This document shows positions 24,992 to 36,061 of a stretch of 64,000 nt of DNA, piece by piece. The stretch covers positions 124,001 through 188,000 of the forward strand of contig CAKUTX010000001.1 in assembly GCA_934692485.1 (NCBI GenBank). Direction: 5' to 3'. Position numbers and translations under genes: made by a program. The notes under the pieces are model-generated. The model was not told where the DNA came from, ran no database searches, and saw nothing but the letters and a program-made list of their open reading frames with translations. Origin of the DNA: an uncultured Candidatus Melainabacteria bacterium. GTDB lineage: Bacteria > Cyanobacteriota > Vampirovibrionia > Gastranaerophilales > Gastranaerophilaceae. How positions within the stretch are numbered: the first letter of the stretch is position 1; each line of letters starts with the position of its first letter.

Positions 24992-26068
24992 ATGTTAGAA
25001 TATTTTTTAGGCTCATATATAGTAACAATCGTAGGTCTAATTGGAGCTTACATGTGGGGAGAACACGTTCATAGCGGTTCAGGACTCGCTTGTGTCTTTA
25101 TTGCAATGGTTCTCGGAATATTAGAGATAAGCTTATCTTTTGATAACGCTGTTGTCAATGCAATGAAATTAGAAAAAATGTCCCATAAATGGAGAATGAG
25201 ATTTTTAACTTGGGGTATTATCATTGCAGTATTTGGAATGAGATTTTTATTCCCTATTTTAGTTGTTTCTATTTTTGCAAAATTAAGTATGTTAGAAGTT
25301 ACAAATATTGCACTTACAAATGCTGATAAATATGCATATTATTTACATCAAACGCATGCACCAATTGTAACTTTCGGTGGAATGTTTTTGATAATGCTAT
25401 TTCTCAACTACTTTTTTGACCATAAAAAAGAAACTCATTGGATAAAATATGTAGAAGCTCCTCTTTCACATCTTGACCACATAAAAGGAATTGAGATTGT
25501 TATATCATTATTTATGCTCTTAGCAACACAAAATTTTGTTCCGGCAGAGCAGAAATTGCACGTAACAATTGCTGGCATATCAGGAATAATAACCTATTTA
25601 TTAATTGACGGATTTACTCATTATTTGGAAAAACATGAAAAAATGCGACTTGCAAAATGTGCAACAGGTGCCGTTGGATGTACAGGATTAGTTAGTTTTT
25701 TGTATTTAGAATTAATTGATGCATCTTTCTCTTTAGATGGAGTTTTAGGTGCATTCGCACTAAGCAAAGATATTATTATAATTTCAATCGGGCTTGCAAT
25801 CGGTGCAATGTTTGTCAGATCTTTAACCATTATGTTGGTTGAGAAGAAAACTCTTAAACAGTTTTTATATCTTGAACACGGCGCTCATTGGGCTATCGGA
25901 GCATTAGCATGTTTAATGCTTGTGTCTACAGTTAGAGAAATTCCAGAAGTTGTTACCGGCGGAATTGGTTTAGGATTTATTATCGCTGCGTTAATTTCTT
26001 CTATTATGCATAATAAAAAAATGGAAAGACTTTTAGCAAACGAAAATACCGAGGAGAAAAATGCTTAA
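24992..26068 (+). CDS. DUF475 / TerC-like integral membrane protein
   Basis: A 358-residue membrane protein with about nine hydrophobic segments. LGILEISLSFDNAVVNAMKL and, in the second half, YLELIDASFSLDGVLGAFAL are the paired acidic intramembrane motifs of the TerC/DUF475 group, thought to handle metal ions. AAAAAGGAGAAAATAATG fixes the start at 24992, 34 codons inside the open frame. The last eight bases overlap the glycosyltransferase gene. The transported substrate is unknown. Confidence 0.9.
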   Translation: MLEYFLGSYIVTIVGLIGAYMWGEHVHSGSGLACVFIAMVLGILEISLSFDNAVVNAMKLEKMSHKWRMRFLTWGIIIAVFGMRFLFPILVVSIFAKLSMLEVTNIALTNADKYAYYLHQTHAPIVTFGGMFLIMLFLNYFFDHKKETHWIKYVEAPLSHLDHIKGIEIVISLFMLLATQNFVPAEQKLHVTIAGISGIITYLLIDGFTHYLEKHEKMRLAKCATGAVGCTGLVSFLYLELIDASFSLDGVLGAFALSKDIIIISIGLAIGAMFVRSLTIMLVEKKTLKQFLYLEHGAHWAIGALACLMLVSTVREIPEVVTGGIGLGFIIAALISSIMHNKKMERLLANENTEEKNA

Positions 26069-26969
26069 ATTACCAATGATTTCGTTCATAGTTACTTCAT
26101 ATAATTACGAAAAATATATTTTGAAAACCCTCGAAAGTATAAAAAATCAAACTTATACAAATTTTGAAATAATAATCGTCGATGACTGTTCTAGTGACAA
26201 ATCTTGCGAAATAGTTGAAAACTTTATCGCAGATAACCAAAATTTAAAAATCACTTTAATTAAACAAACATCAAACCAAGGGCAGCTATCGGCAATGCTC
26301 AAAGGATTAAAAGAGGCAAACGGAGAGTTTGTCAGCTTCATTGACAGTGACGATGTATTGTTAAAAGATTATGCAGCAAGCCACATAAAAACACACCTTC
26401 AAACATCCGTTGCATTCACGTCTTGCAGAATTGTTGAAATCGGTGAAGATGATGAAGTTCATACACTAAATTCAATTTCTTCGCCAAAAACAAATGAAAA
26501 ATTCCTCCTCGGAAGAAATGATATTGAAAATATTAAAGAATTAGACGACATCACTGTAAATTATTGGATTTTGAAACATAAACGTTTCGGAGGCTGGTAT
26601 TGGTCCCCAAATAGTTCTGCAATGTTCAGAAAATCAGCGCTAGAAATTATCTTAAACTATCCAAACACAGACAAATGGAGAATTTGCCCTGACAAATTTT
26701 TATTTAATTTTGCGCACCTAATTGGAGGCTCTGCCATAATTTCAGAACCTCTTGTCGGATACAGAAGGCACAAAAATAATGCAGGGAATTGCACACTTGT
26801 AACAGGCAATAAACGTTTGCATTCAGACTACATTACTAAAATAAATATAGAGAATAACATAAAAATTAGACCTGAAACAATTAAATTTTTGTGGCACGAA
26901 AAAAAATTACTCGGATATAGAAACACCGCCAAGTTAATCTCAACGGTGCTTTTGTCATATTTGTTTTAA
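26061..26969 (+). CDS. Family 2 glycosyltransferase
   Basis: A 302-residue GT-A enzyme: ISFIVTSYNYEKYILKTLES at the start, then IIIVDDCSSDKSCEIV and the metal-binding DSDD motif (FISFIDSDDVLL-like segment near residue 95). RRHKNNAGNC in the last third is typical of sugar transferases acting on surface polysaccharide. No membrane segment. It overlaps the DUF475 gene and uses its own GAGGAGAAAAATG. Donor and acceptor sugars are unknown. Confidence 0.9.
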   Translation: MLKLPMISFIVTSYNYEKYILKTLESIKNQTYTNFEIIIVDDCSSDKSCEIVENFIADNQNLKITLIKQTSNQGQLSAMLKGLKEANGEFVSFIDSDDVLLKDYAASHIKTHLQTSVAFTSCRIVEIGEDDEVHTLNSISSPKTNEKFLLGRNDIENIKELDDITVNYWILKHKRFGGWYWSPNSSAMFRKSALEIILNYPNTDKWRICPDKFLFNFAHLIGGSAIISEPLVGYRRHKNNAGNCTLVTGNKRLHSDYITKINIENNIKIRPETIKFLWHEKKLLGYRNTAKLISTVLLSYLF

Positions 26970-26978
26970 AAATTCAGA

Positions 26979-28259
<1,281 letters not shown>

Positions 28260-28387
28260 TCAAATTTGATTATATCAAGAATATGTAATTATAAGATTTT
28301 TTGTAAAAATTTCTTAATAATATTATTCAATATGTCAAAAAATTTTATTCAGTTGAGTTATAACTGGAGTAGTAAGGAGTTTTTCAC

Positions 28388-31300
28388 GTGAAAGTAAATT
28401 TGAACTTAAATAAGCCGAATATTAGCAATATGGTTAACTTCCAAGGGTACAAGCCTTCAAAATCTCAGTACGGAGATAGAGAATATGAATTCAGTTACCC
28501 GTTCGATGAGTCCAAATATGACTGTTATTTGGAACTTTTTGCTGTAGAAAAAGATGTTAATAATAACTACCGAATAGTTGATATTCTTGATAATATCGAG
28601 AACTTTGGCAATGAAGGAGAACGCGGCATAAAACTTAGCAGCGAGCATCCGACTAAAATAGATTTAGCGGCAGATTATGACATTTCTCCTGATGAAGCAT
28701 TTGCATATCACTACAAACTTTACCCTAAAAACTCCCCAAATGCAGCTCCTATATACAAAATTGATGCAGGAAACGTCATTGATGAAAGTTATAAAACTGA
28801 TAAACCTCACGAAATATACAATTTAGTTTCTGATAGAGCCTCTACCGTTTCAAAAGGTGGCTCTATGAAGCTTATTATCCCTGATAACTACAACGTAATT
28901 TGGGAATACGATAAAAACAACAATATACAGAAAAAATCTCCTGAAGAAATTTCTAAACTACTACATTCTTCTAAAAATTTTGCTAACAAAATCGGAGGCT
29001 CTCTTGCTGGTATAGAAAAAGATCTTGATGATGGCAAATTAGATAACTTTACAAGAATTATTACAACCCCGATGTTTACAGATGACAGCTTGTCTGCTCA
29101 CGCATATTGGAACAAAAACTGTATGCAAATGGCTAATTCTCTTGGAAACATAAACAACTATGCTTCATTGCAAAGAAAAATGTTTGCCAAAGGAATAAAT
29201 CTTGTATCTGATGGTGCTTACGTAAACGAAGGATTGGAAGGTATACATTTTCAACACGTTTTGAAATGGGGCGAAAAATCTCCTTATTTCGATTGGTTTA
29301 AAATATCCGGATTACAAGACAGCCCTCTTAGTCTTGGGGTTTTTGGGAAGAAATTAGACCACGTTACTCACAGACTGGTAAATTCTCCATACAAATTTGT
29401 TCCAAAATCAGATGGAACAGTCGAAATTAAGTCCCAAAAATATGACAAAAATAAACCAACATACATACAAATTTATGATAACAGACTTGTTAATACTGAA
29501 AAAATGTCTGACAAAGAGCTTATTGCTGCATATGACAAGTTTGATGAAAATTATTTAGACATAAACAACCACAATGATACTGTTGTTCCATACAGTTTCC
29601 AAATAAATCCTGAAACATATAAGAAAAATGTAATTAAATTAAATGATTACAACAAAAACGCAACTCCAGATAAAAAAGTAGGATTATACAGCGGAAAAGG
29701 AACTAGAGCTGTTGCCCAATTTGAATATTTTGGGCTTGACGGAAAACATGAAAGCGGCTTCTACACTTGGGATGCAAACCCTGACATTGCGAAATTAAAT
29801 TTTGTAACGTCCCATGCTGATACTCAAAATCTTATAAATATTACAAATCCAAAATTAAGAAAACAAAAATTTGAACTTATCAAACGAAAAAACGCTGAAG
29901 TTCAAGACTATGCTGTAACTTCTGCACAATTTTGGACTAAAAAAACTAATCAAATTTTAAGTCTTGATGTTGCTCAACATTTGAAAAATATCGACAACAA
30001 AAATGCAGAAGAAATAACTTCTATAATTAAAAAACAAGCCGATGGTAAAGTTTTTCCTAAGAATTTAGATATAAACAAAACTATAGTAAAAAATGTTTTA
30101 AACAACACATATAATCTCAGAGAAATTGATGCTCCGGAAGGATACAGGGATTACATCATTAAAAACTTGATGGATTTACCTCTTGATTCTGTTGAAGTCG
30201 GAGATGATATTGCTGGTGTTTTGTCCTCACCATATGTATCTAAAAGAGCTTCAAAAGAAAACGAAATCGGGCTTTCCAGATACGATATGTACAAAGAAGG
30301 AAATCCTCAAGTTACTCCTGATGCGGAAAAATCTTATAAATTAACCGACAAAATGTACACACAAGAAATGTCTAATTTCGCAAGAAATATCCTTGATGAA
30401 ATAGAAGAAAAATTGCCAGAAGATAAAAAATTCCACGATAAATATGGAAATACGACTGAATATGGTAAATATGTAATTCCGTTTTTAACTGCAGAAATTG
30501 CTAGATTTGCGATTATAAAAGGGGTATCTCCAAAAGCAGAATTCAATACAAATGAAAAAACTGGTGAACTTTCATTCGACTACAATACATTAAAAAAGAC
30601 TTCCATTGCAGGTATGGGAATTATTGCAGATAGTCCAGAAGATGAAGCTTCTGCAGTTATTAATAAAATAAGAAAAAATATCCAAAATATTAATTCTAAA
30701 GATAAAGAAAAATTAACCGAAGCTTTATTCACATCAATTAAAGGAACAAACGCAAACAGCTTTAAGTTAGCAGAAGTAATCGTAAACAGAAGCCAAGCAG
30801 GTTTGGACTGGAGAATTGATGCAACAAAGGATATTGCCGATATTGAATCAGTTAGAAATAAAAAAACTGATTTTGAATATACTTGGAACAATATTATTGC
30901 TTTTTGGTCTAAATTTACAGACGCTATAAAAGAATATCATCCGAATGCATATATTGCTGCAGAAGTCACTGATGCCCAAGAAATTTATGATTCAGGGGCT
31001 GGCGCAAAATCTGGAGAAAGATTTTCAAGCAAAGATGAAGCGGTAAAAAAACTTTTAAATGAAACTGGATTTACAACTCTGGCAAACTATGAATATTTCG
31101 CATCTGACTTGACCAGTATTTTTGGAAAATTATTCGCTGATGAAAATGGGGTTGAAAAAGGGACAGATCAGGGCGGAAGAATATTAGATAAACTTGTTGG
31201 AGGCTCAAACTTCTTACAATCCGGACCTTTAGAATCACTTCTTTATTCATATACTTTTGCCGGAAATCACGATAAATGTCGTGCTTTAGAAGGTTTTTCA

Positions 31301-32572
31301 ATAGATACTGATTTGGTCTACAGAGATTTGACTGACTCTGAAAATTTTGAATACAGACGTAGAGCTTACAAAGTATTACACGGAATGGGTTATGGAGATA
31401 ATCCGAGTGATTCTGATGTAAATAACTATGATTACTCAAGAGTCAGCAATCTTGCAATCGCAAAAAGTGAGTCCATTATTAGCGGAATGGGCAAAGCTAA
31501 AGAAAGAATTGGCTTGAGTCAAGATAGAAAAGATTATGTCTACGGAAAAATGCTTGAAGCGTTGAAAAATCTTTCTAATGGGAAACACCTCGGAAAAGTT
31601 TATGAAGCCGACGGTTTCGGTTCAAAAGACTATAATGTCGCTTTAGACATTGTCTTAAAAGAAATGGATTACATTGAACCAAATAAAAATAAATGTCTGA
31701 GCGCAGACGAAAAGAAAAGACTCAAAAATGAAACTTTTGAAAGAATTATTGACCCTGCAATGTCAAAACTTCTCGGACAAACAAAATTTTTAGTTGCTTT
31801 GATTGGAAATCCTACATTGTTTGCAGGCGATGAACTAGGTTCTACAGGCTTTGAAACAACTACAAAAAATATTTACCTACAAAACCGTAACGTAATCCAT
31901 AATGAATGGGCTGATAAAAACAACCCTGAATATAAGGATTTTGTAAAACGTTTTAAAGACTACATGGATTATCAGTATAATTTGAGAACAAAACCTGAAT
32001 TACATCCGTTGAACGACGGAACTCCGTACGCTTTAAAAGAACAATCAGCACATTTTAAAACAATCGAATATAAAGACGAATTAAATCACAGCAAAGGCAT
32101 TAATGACGTAAAAGAAGGTGACATAAATGTTTCTGCGTTATTAAGACATAGCCCTGACGGGAATATGACTATTTCCGTTTTCAATACATCCGGACTTAAT
32201 CACCAATATGATAAATATTACACCCCTGGAGAATTGACTCTTAATTGTATCGACCTTAATGATGACAGAGGTGGAAAAGTTGGACTTAGAGGTGGACTTA
32301 AATCAGGAACTATGTTCAGAAACGCGGATGCTAACGACAAAACTATATACTACGCAAACGACAAAAACCAAATAACAGGCCCTGATGGCTCTCCTATTAG
32401 GTTTAAAGATTCAACATTAATTTTGTACAAAATTGAAGATAAAAAACAGCCTAGTTTTTCCGGTCGTCGCGTTATGTACAACCCTCAATATAACTTTGTA
32501 TCAAATCCTTATGCAAATATTAACCAAATGAAACAAAACGTTGGAGAAAAATTAGCACTACTTAGCAAGTAA
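28388..32572 (+). CDS. Giant GH13 alpha-amylase-like protein
   Basis: A 1394-residue protein starting at GTG after AGTAAGGAG. GH13 landmarks: region I-like LVSDGAYVNEG and KSPYFDWF (about 275-300), region II GLDWRIDATKDI with the nucleophile Asp near 809, region III IAAEVTDAQ with the acid Glu near 859, region IV FAGNHDK near 959, and NPTLFAGDELGS later. All catalytic positions appear intact. Spacing between I and II is about 500 residues, far above normal. No signal peptide is evident. The N-terminus carries VNFQGYK and the C-terminus PSFSGRR, an F-x-G motif shared with other proteins here. Probably acts on alpha-glucan. Confidence 0.85.
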   Translation: MKVNLNLNKPNISNMVNFQGYKPSKSQYGDREYEFSYPFDESKYDCYLELFAVEKDVNNNYRIVDILDNIENFGNEGERGIKLSSEHPTKIDLAADYDISPDEAFAYHYKLYPKNSPNAAPIYKIDAGNVIDESYKTDKPHEIYNLVSDRASTVSKGGSMKLIIPDNYNVIWEYDKNNNIQKKSPEEISKLLHSSKNFANKIGGSLAGIEKDLDDGKLDNFTRIITTPMFTDDSLSAHAYWNKNCMQMANSLGNINNYASLQRKMFAKGINLVSDGAYVNEGLEGIHFQHVLKWGEKSPYFDWFKISGLQDSPLSLGVFGKKLDHVTHRLVNSPYKFVPKSDGTVEIKSQKYDKNKPTYIQIYDNRLVNTEKMSDKELIAAYDKFDENYLDINNHNDTVVPYSFQINPETYKKNVIKLNDYNKNATPDKKVGLYSGKGTRAVAQFEYFGLDGKHESGFYTWDANPDIAKLNFVTSHADTQNLINITNPKLRKQKFELIKRKNAEVQDYAVTSAQFWTKKTNQILSLDVAQHLKNIDNKNAEEITSIIKKQADGKVFPKNLDINKTIVKNVLNNTYNLREIDAPEGYRDYIIKNLMDLPLDSVEVGDDIAGVLSSPYVSKRASKENEIGLSRYDMYKEGNPQVTPDAEKSYKLTDKMYTQEMSNFARNILDEIEEKLPEDKKFHDKYGNTTEYGKYVIPFLTAEIARFAIIKGVSPKAEFNTNEKTGELSFDYNTLKKTSIAGMGIIADSPEDEASAVINKIRKNIQNINSKDKEKLTEALFTSIKGTNANSFKLAEVIVNRSQAGLDWRIDATKDIADIESVRNKKTDFEYTWNNIIAFWSKFTDAIKEYHPNAYIAAEVTDAQEIYDSGAGAKSGERFSSKDEAVKKLLNETGFTTLANYEYFASDLTSIFGKLFADENGVEKGTDQGGRILDKLVGGSNFLQSGPLESLLYSYTFAGNHDKCRALEGFSIDTDLVYRDLTDSENFEYRRRAYKVLHGMGYGDNPSDSDVNNYDYSRVSNLAIAKSESIISGMGKAKERIGLSQDRKDYVYGKMLEALKNLSNGKHLGKVYEADGFGSKDYNVALDIVLKEMDYIEPNKNKCLSADEKKRLKNETFERIIDPAMSKLLGQTKFLVALIGNPTLFAGDELGSTGFETTTKNIYLQNRNVIHNEWADKNNPEYKDFVKRFKDYMDYQYNLRTKPELHPLNDGTPYALKEQSAHFKTIEYKDELNHSKGINDVKEGDINVSALLRHSPDGNMTISVFNTSGLNHQYDKYYTPGELTLNCIDLNDDRGGKVGLRGGLKSGTMFRNADANDKTIYYANDKNQITGPDGSPIRFKDSTLILYKIEDKKQPSFSGRRVMYNPQYNFVSNPYANINQMKQNVGEKLALLSK

Positions 32573-32647
32573 AATTTTTATTATATAACTGCGAAAACGA
32601 TAAAATTATATAAGAAATTACGAAATAAAAAAAAATCCACTAATAGT

Positions 32648-32677
32648 TTGATTTTTTATGATACGTAAAATTATAGA
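32648..32677 (+). promoter_or_regulatory. Promoter of the small membrane protein gene
   Basis: TTGATT (32648-32653), an 18-base spacer and TATAGA (32672-32677), with the start codon 34 bases downstream. Confidence 0.45.
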
Positions 32678-32710
32678 ATAATATCGTCGTAAATGTATGA
32701 GGATTTTATT

Positions 32711-32908
32711 ATGAAATGGATTATTATTTTATTACTTGTTGCAGCTGGAGTTTGGGCATACTTCAATGTTGATTTTACTGGAATAAAAAACAGTACTCAA
32801 GATGGTGCTATGAACACTATTAAGCAAGAAAAGACTATTAACAAATTTTTTGATGCCGACAAACAAAACAAGCAAGAAACACAAAACACTATTAATGATA
32901 ATTTCTAA
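32711..32908 (+). CDS. Small single-pass membrane protein
   Basis: A 65-residue protein: MKW then a hydrophobic segment (IIILLLVAAGVWAYF), followed by a short polar tail rich in Lys, Gln and Asn (KQEKTINKFFDADKQ). Probably an inner-membrane protein with its tail outside. The ATG at 32711 is preferred over one six codons upstream because GAGGATTTTATTATG precedes it. Unknown function; it precedes the coiled-coil cluster but has its own promoter. Confidence 0.7.
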   Translation: MKWIIILLLVAAGVWAYFNVDFTGIKNSTQDGAMNTIKQEKTINKFFDADKQNKQETQNTINDNF

Positions 32909-33096
32909 CCAGTCATTTTTGCTTGGCGAAAAATAAATGATAAAATCCGTATTCTAATGATGAAATGCTATTCGTCAAATTGAAATTGGGAGACTTTTTG
33001 TATGAAATTTAACAATCTTTCTCCTCCAAACATATGATTTTATCAAAATTTTTATATTAATTTATAGATTTGTACCGTATAATCTTATATATAATG

Positions 33097-33124
33097 TTGA
33101 CTTTTGAAAAAACTCCATTATACA
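33097..33124 (+). promoter_or_regulatory. Promoter of the coiled-coil protein cluster
   Basis: TTGACT (33097-33102), a 16-base spacer and TATACA (33119-33124), ahead of AAAGGAGAGTAGCTTATG at 33159. It probably drives the genes up to the terminator at 35241. The 190 bases before it hold only an 11-codon frame (MKFNNLSPPNI) of doubtful meaning. Confidence 0.5.
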
Positions 33125-33158
33125 TAAAATTGAGCAGGTAGATAAAGGAGAGTAGCTT

Positions 33159-34412
33159 ATGGGCATGGCGGCTTCACAGGCAAGATATTTAGGCTTGACA
33201 GCAAGAAAAACAAACGTTGAATATGAAGGACAACAAATAAATCAAGCGCGTACTGCATTGGCAAACCAAAGTGCGAATACGTTTAATGAACTTTTAGCAT
33301 TAGAAGTTCCTACAGCTCCAAGTTCTCAAGATTATACAACTTTACAATATTCATATACTGACGGAACTACAGAAGAAACAATTACAGATATGTCTGAATT
33401 GGTAAATGATCCGGATGGTTATAATTATATGATTTCTCACTATCACTATTCTGATATTTATTCAGGAGTTGTATCAAGAAAACAAAATCCACAAGTGAGC
33501 TTTGGAACAAAAGCTTCCAAAGATATTGTTTCTAACGATAAAGTTACTTATGATGGGACAAATTACACCGTTGATGGTAAAGCTTTAACAAAATATGATT
33601 CAACAGTAGAAGAACAAAAAGCAGCTTATTCTCAAATTGTTAAAGATTACCCTGATTTTGTAAAATTTGATGTTGATAGTGTTTATACATATACCAGCGA
33701 TGACGGGAAACTAAATTTTGTATCAACAACAGACTTGTCAAAAGCTGCTAAAGGAAGTTCTGATTTGGCAAGTTACACAGTAAAAGATAACGTCCCTGCA
33801 TATGTTGGTAATAACAAAGTTTTGCCGTATGATCAATTAGATTCTGAACAAGTAACAGCTTATGAACAAATTTGTAAAGATTTTCCTTCAGAAGATATTG
33901 CACATACGGCTGCGGAAAACATTTATACTTGGACGTCTGGTGGAAAAACTTATTTTGCAACACTGGATGAGTTGACAAAAACTGCAAACAGCGCTCCGGA
34001 TACAACCAAACCAACTGAAAATCAAAGCAGGTTAACAGCGTATGATGCAGAAACAGTTAAAACAAAAGTAGAACAAAAACAAAAAGCTTTTGTACAACTG
34101 GATGATTCCGGACGTCCTCAAAATATCAGATATGAAGATTCTAGTATTACGTATGCACTGAATACAGAAACAAAAACTGATGAAAATGCTTATAACGATG
34201 CAATGAATCAGTACAACTATGATATGCAAGTTTACGAGAAAAAGATTGCTGATATTAATGCAAAAACAGAAAAAATTCAAGAACAAGACAGAACATTGGA
34301 ATTGCGATTAAGACAGTTAGATACTGAACAAGAGGCACTTCAAACAGAAATGGAATCTGTTAAGAAAGTTATTGATAAAAACATCGAATCAACGTACAAA
34401 ACTTTTGAATAA
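33159..34412 (+). CDS. MGxxxSQxR-type coiled-coil protein with internal repeats
   Basis: A 417-residue protein without signal peptide. The first 46 residues (MGMAASQARYLGLTARKT, then YEGQQINQARTALAN) form a helix. The middle holds three imperfect repeats around YSYTDG, YTYTSDDGKLNF and YTWTSGGKTYF, each followed by a Leu-x-x-Ala-like helix. Residues 345-417 are a long coiled coil ending IDKNIESTYKTF. The same two ends, without the middle, make up the 108-residue protein at 35715. I recognise no known function. The helical ends around a variable centre recall axial structural proteins such as flagellin, but that is only an analogy. Confidence 0.75.
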   Translation: MGMAASQARYLGLTARKTNVEYEGQQINQARTALANQSANTFNELLALEVPTAPSSQDYTTLQYSYTDGTTEETITDMSELVNDPDGYNYMISHYHYSDIYSGVVSRKQNPQVSFGTKASKDIVSNDKVTYDGTNYTVDGKALTKYDSTVEEQKAAYSQIVKDYPDFVKFDVDSVYTYTSDDGKLNFVSTTDLSKAAKGSSDLASYTVKDNVPAYVGNNKVLPYDQLDSEQVTAYEQICKDFPSEDIAHTAAENIYTWTSGGKTYFATLDELTKTANSAPDTTKPTENQSRLTAYDAETVKTKVEQKQKAFVQLDDSGRPQNIRYEDSSITYALNTETKTDENAYNDAMNQYNYDMQVYEKKIADINAKTEKIQEQDRTLELRLRQLDTEQEALQTEMESVKKVIDKNIESTYKTFE

Positions 34413-34427
34413 GATTAAGAGGTTCAA

Positions 34428-35249
34428 ATGGCTTACAAAAATGACAGTTACTTAGTAATAGCAAATAAATTCGGTTCAGCCAGCGGAGATGCAAAGGCTC
34501 AACTTTGGGAAACATATGATCAGTTAAGAGATTTGACGGTTTCTGGAAACGGATTGGGTTCAGGTTTTGGCGCTACCGGAGGTTTTTTATATAATATTGC
34601 GAGCTTGTTGGCTCCTTCTTCCTTTGCGACTGTTTTTGGGGCCTCTCAAACAATGAACGTTCCTGGAACATCTTATTCATCAGCATTTAACAACAATTCA
34701 TCATACGGAATTGACTCATTATACAATTATTCAGGTTTCCCAGGTGGCGCCGCTCCTTTAGCTTGGGGGCTTGGTGGTGGTTCTGCCACAGGTGGCGCAG
34801 CATCTATTGTTAGCGGATGGGGAACAGACAGTGGTGTTGCCACAGGTTATGCTTCCGGAGTTGCCGGAATTGCTGACGTAGCGAGCGCAGCAGCCTATGG
34901 ATTAGGTGCGGCAAATGGTTACGGATTTTCTATGAAAAATTTAGTGTTGCCTGTTGCTGGTGTAATTTCAGGTTGGGGCGGAATTATGCAAGCCGCAGCT
35001 CCTTATTTGGGAGAATACGGGCTTCCTGCACTTGTTATGGGTAATTTAATGCAGGGAACATCTTCAGCTGCATTGGCTGCTTATCAAAATGTTACCGGAA
35101 ATATCACAGCTAACGCTGACACAATTCTTTCTCAGAAAGTTAGAAATATTGAAACAGTGTGCAAAATGCTTGATACCCAAGGCGATGTTGTTAAAAAGAT
35201 GTTGAAAGAGTCTATTGAAGGCGACAGCAAAGCTATTCAAAACTTGTAA
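34428..35249 (+). CDS. Gly/Ala-rich protein of the coiled-coil cluster
   Basis: A 273-residue protein very rich in Gly, Ala and Ser in its centre (GGGSATGGAASIVSGWG, YASGVAGIADVASAAA). A polar start (MAYKNDSYLVIANKFGSAS) precedes this and a charged helical C-terminus (TILSQKVRNIETVCKMLD) follows. No signal peptide; the Gly/Ala region is weakly hydrophobic and could insert in or lie on membranes. It follows the repeat protein by 15 bases (GAGGTTCAAATG), so they are co-expressed. Family unknown. Confidence 0.75.
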   Translation: MAYKNDSYLVIANKFGSASGDAKAQLWETYDQLRDLTVSGNGLGSGFGATGGFLYNIASLLAPSSFATVFGASQTMNVPGTSYSSAFNNNSSYGIDSLYNYSGFPGGAAPLAWGLGGGSATGGAASIVSGWGTDSGVATGYASGVAGIADVASAAAYGLGAANGYGFSMKNLVLPVAGVISGWGGIMQAAAPYLGEYGLPALVMGNLMQGTSSAALAAYQNVTGNITANADTILSQKVRNIETVCKMLDTQGDVVKKMLKESIEGDSKAIQNL

Positions 35250-35269
35250 ATTTTATTTACAAGTTTTTT
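35241..35269 (+). terminator. Intrinsic terminator overlapping the stop codon
   Basis: AACTTGTAAA pairs with TTTACAAGTT (ten pairs, five-base loop), followed by six T. The left arm contains the end and TAA stop of the Gly/Ala-rich gene. It should end the transcript started at 33124. Confidence 0.85.
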
Positions 35270-35427
35270 GTTTTTATTAAAGATTAACAAAATTTAGCCG
35301 TTATATAAATCAGGTTATAGTATTTAGACTACATGATTAAGACATGTTAAGCAAATGTTTCTAACCAAGCAATATTTGAACGTAAATTGTTTTAATATAC
35401 ATGTAGGTCTAAAGTGTAAGGAGAAAA

Positions 35428-35700
35428 ATGCTTCGAGATACTTTAGAAATGAATATAAAAAGACTTGTCGATTTCTTGATATATTCAAAAAACTTTCTAA
35501 TAAGAAAGAATCCTATAAAGTCAATGTCAAATTCATTTATGGATGGATTAAAAGACTTTTTGACAATGCCAAAGAAACGAAAAATGGCGCAATATAGGTT
35601 AAACTATCACCGCCACCAGTTTCAAAAAATGGAACAGTTGATTGCCGAAAACAATCAGCACACGTTTCTACAAGGTAATCACCTTAACGAAACAAGGTAA
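35428..35700 (+). CDS. Small basic protein of unknown function
   Basis: A 90-residue, Lys/Arg/Asn-rich protein (MLRDTLEMNIKRLVDFLIYS to GNHLNETR) with AAGGAGAAAAATG as a strong binding site. It lies 15 bases before the short coiled-coil gene and is likely co-transcribed with it. An overlapping frame starting at 35355 lacks a binding site and is rejected. No known family; the alternation of basic and hydrophobic residues suggests a helical, possibly chaperone-like partner. Confidence 0.65.
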   Translation: MLRDTLEMNIKRLVDFLIYSKNFLIRKNPIKSMSNSFMDGLKDFLTMPKKRKMAQYRLNYHRHQFQKMEQLIAENNQHTFLQGNHLNETR

Positions 35701-35714
35701 AGGAAAGTGTTAAA

Positions 35715-36041
35715 ATGGGATTATTAACATCACAAATCAGATTAATGTATCTCCAACAGCAAAGATTGGATTTGGAATATAAAATCCAATTGATAACTCA
35801 GACAAAGATGGGACTATCTCAATCTGTCAGTGATTTAATGCAGGTTGGAAATGATTATGATCCTGAATCCCCAACGACAAAATTATTGCAGCAGCGACAG
35901 GCAAAATTGAAAGTTTTGGAACAAAAACTTGACATGCAAATGCAAGAATACCAAAACCGCTTGAAAATGATTGATGCTGAATACCAATCTTGTCAAGGAA
36001 TGTTAGATAAAAATATTCAAAGCTCATTCTCTTACAGGTAG
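35715..36041 (+). CDS. Short MGxxxSQxR-type coiled-coil protein
   Basis: A 108-residue helical protein. Its beginning (MGLLTSQIRLMYLQQQRLDL) and its end (MLDKNIQSSFSYR) match the two ends of the 417-residue protein at 33159, but only a short linker (GNDYDPESPTTK) joins them. Residues 55-95 form a coiled coil (KLKVLEQKLDMQMQEYQNRL). The pairing of a long and a short form in one cluster suggests partners in one assembly. AAAGGAAAGTGTTAAAATG is the binding site. Confidence 0.75.
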   Translation: MGLLTSQIRLMYLQQQRLDLEYKIQLITQTKMGLSQSVSDLMQVGNDYDPESPTTKLLQQRQAKLKVLEQKLDMQMQEYQNRLKMIDAEYQSCQGMLDKNIQSSFSYR

Positions 36042-36061
36042 AGAAATGAATTGCACAAGCA

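Noticed and set aside
33001..33036. Tiny frame of 11 codons after GGGAGA in the leader before the coiled-coil cluster
   Set aside because: Too short to judge; it lies upstream of the likely promoter, so it would not be a leader peptide of that transcript.
35355..35597. Open frame of 80 codons with a Met start at 35355
   Set aside because: It lacks a binding site, whereas the other frame from 35428 has a strong one and leads directly to the next gene.
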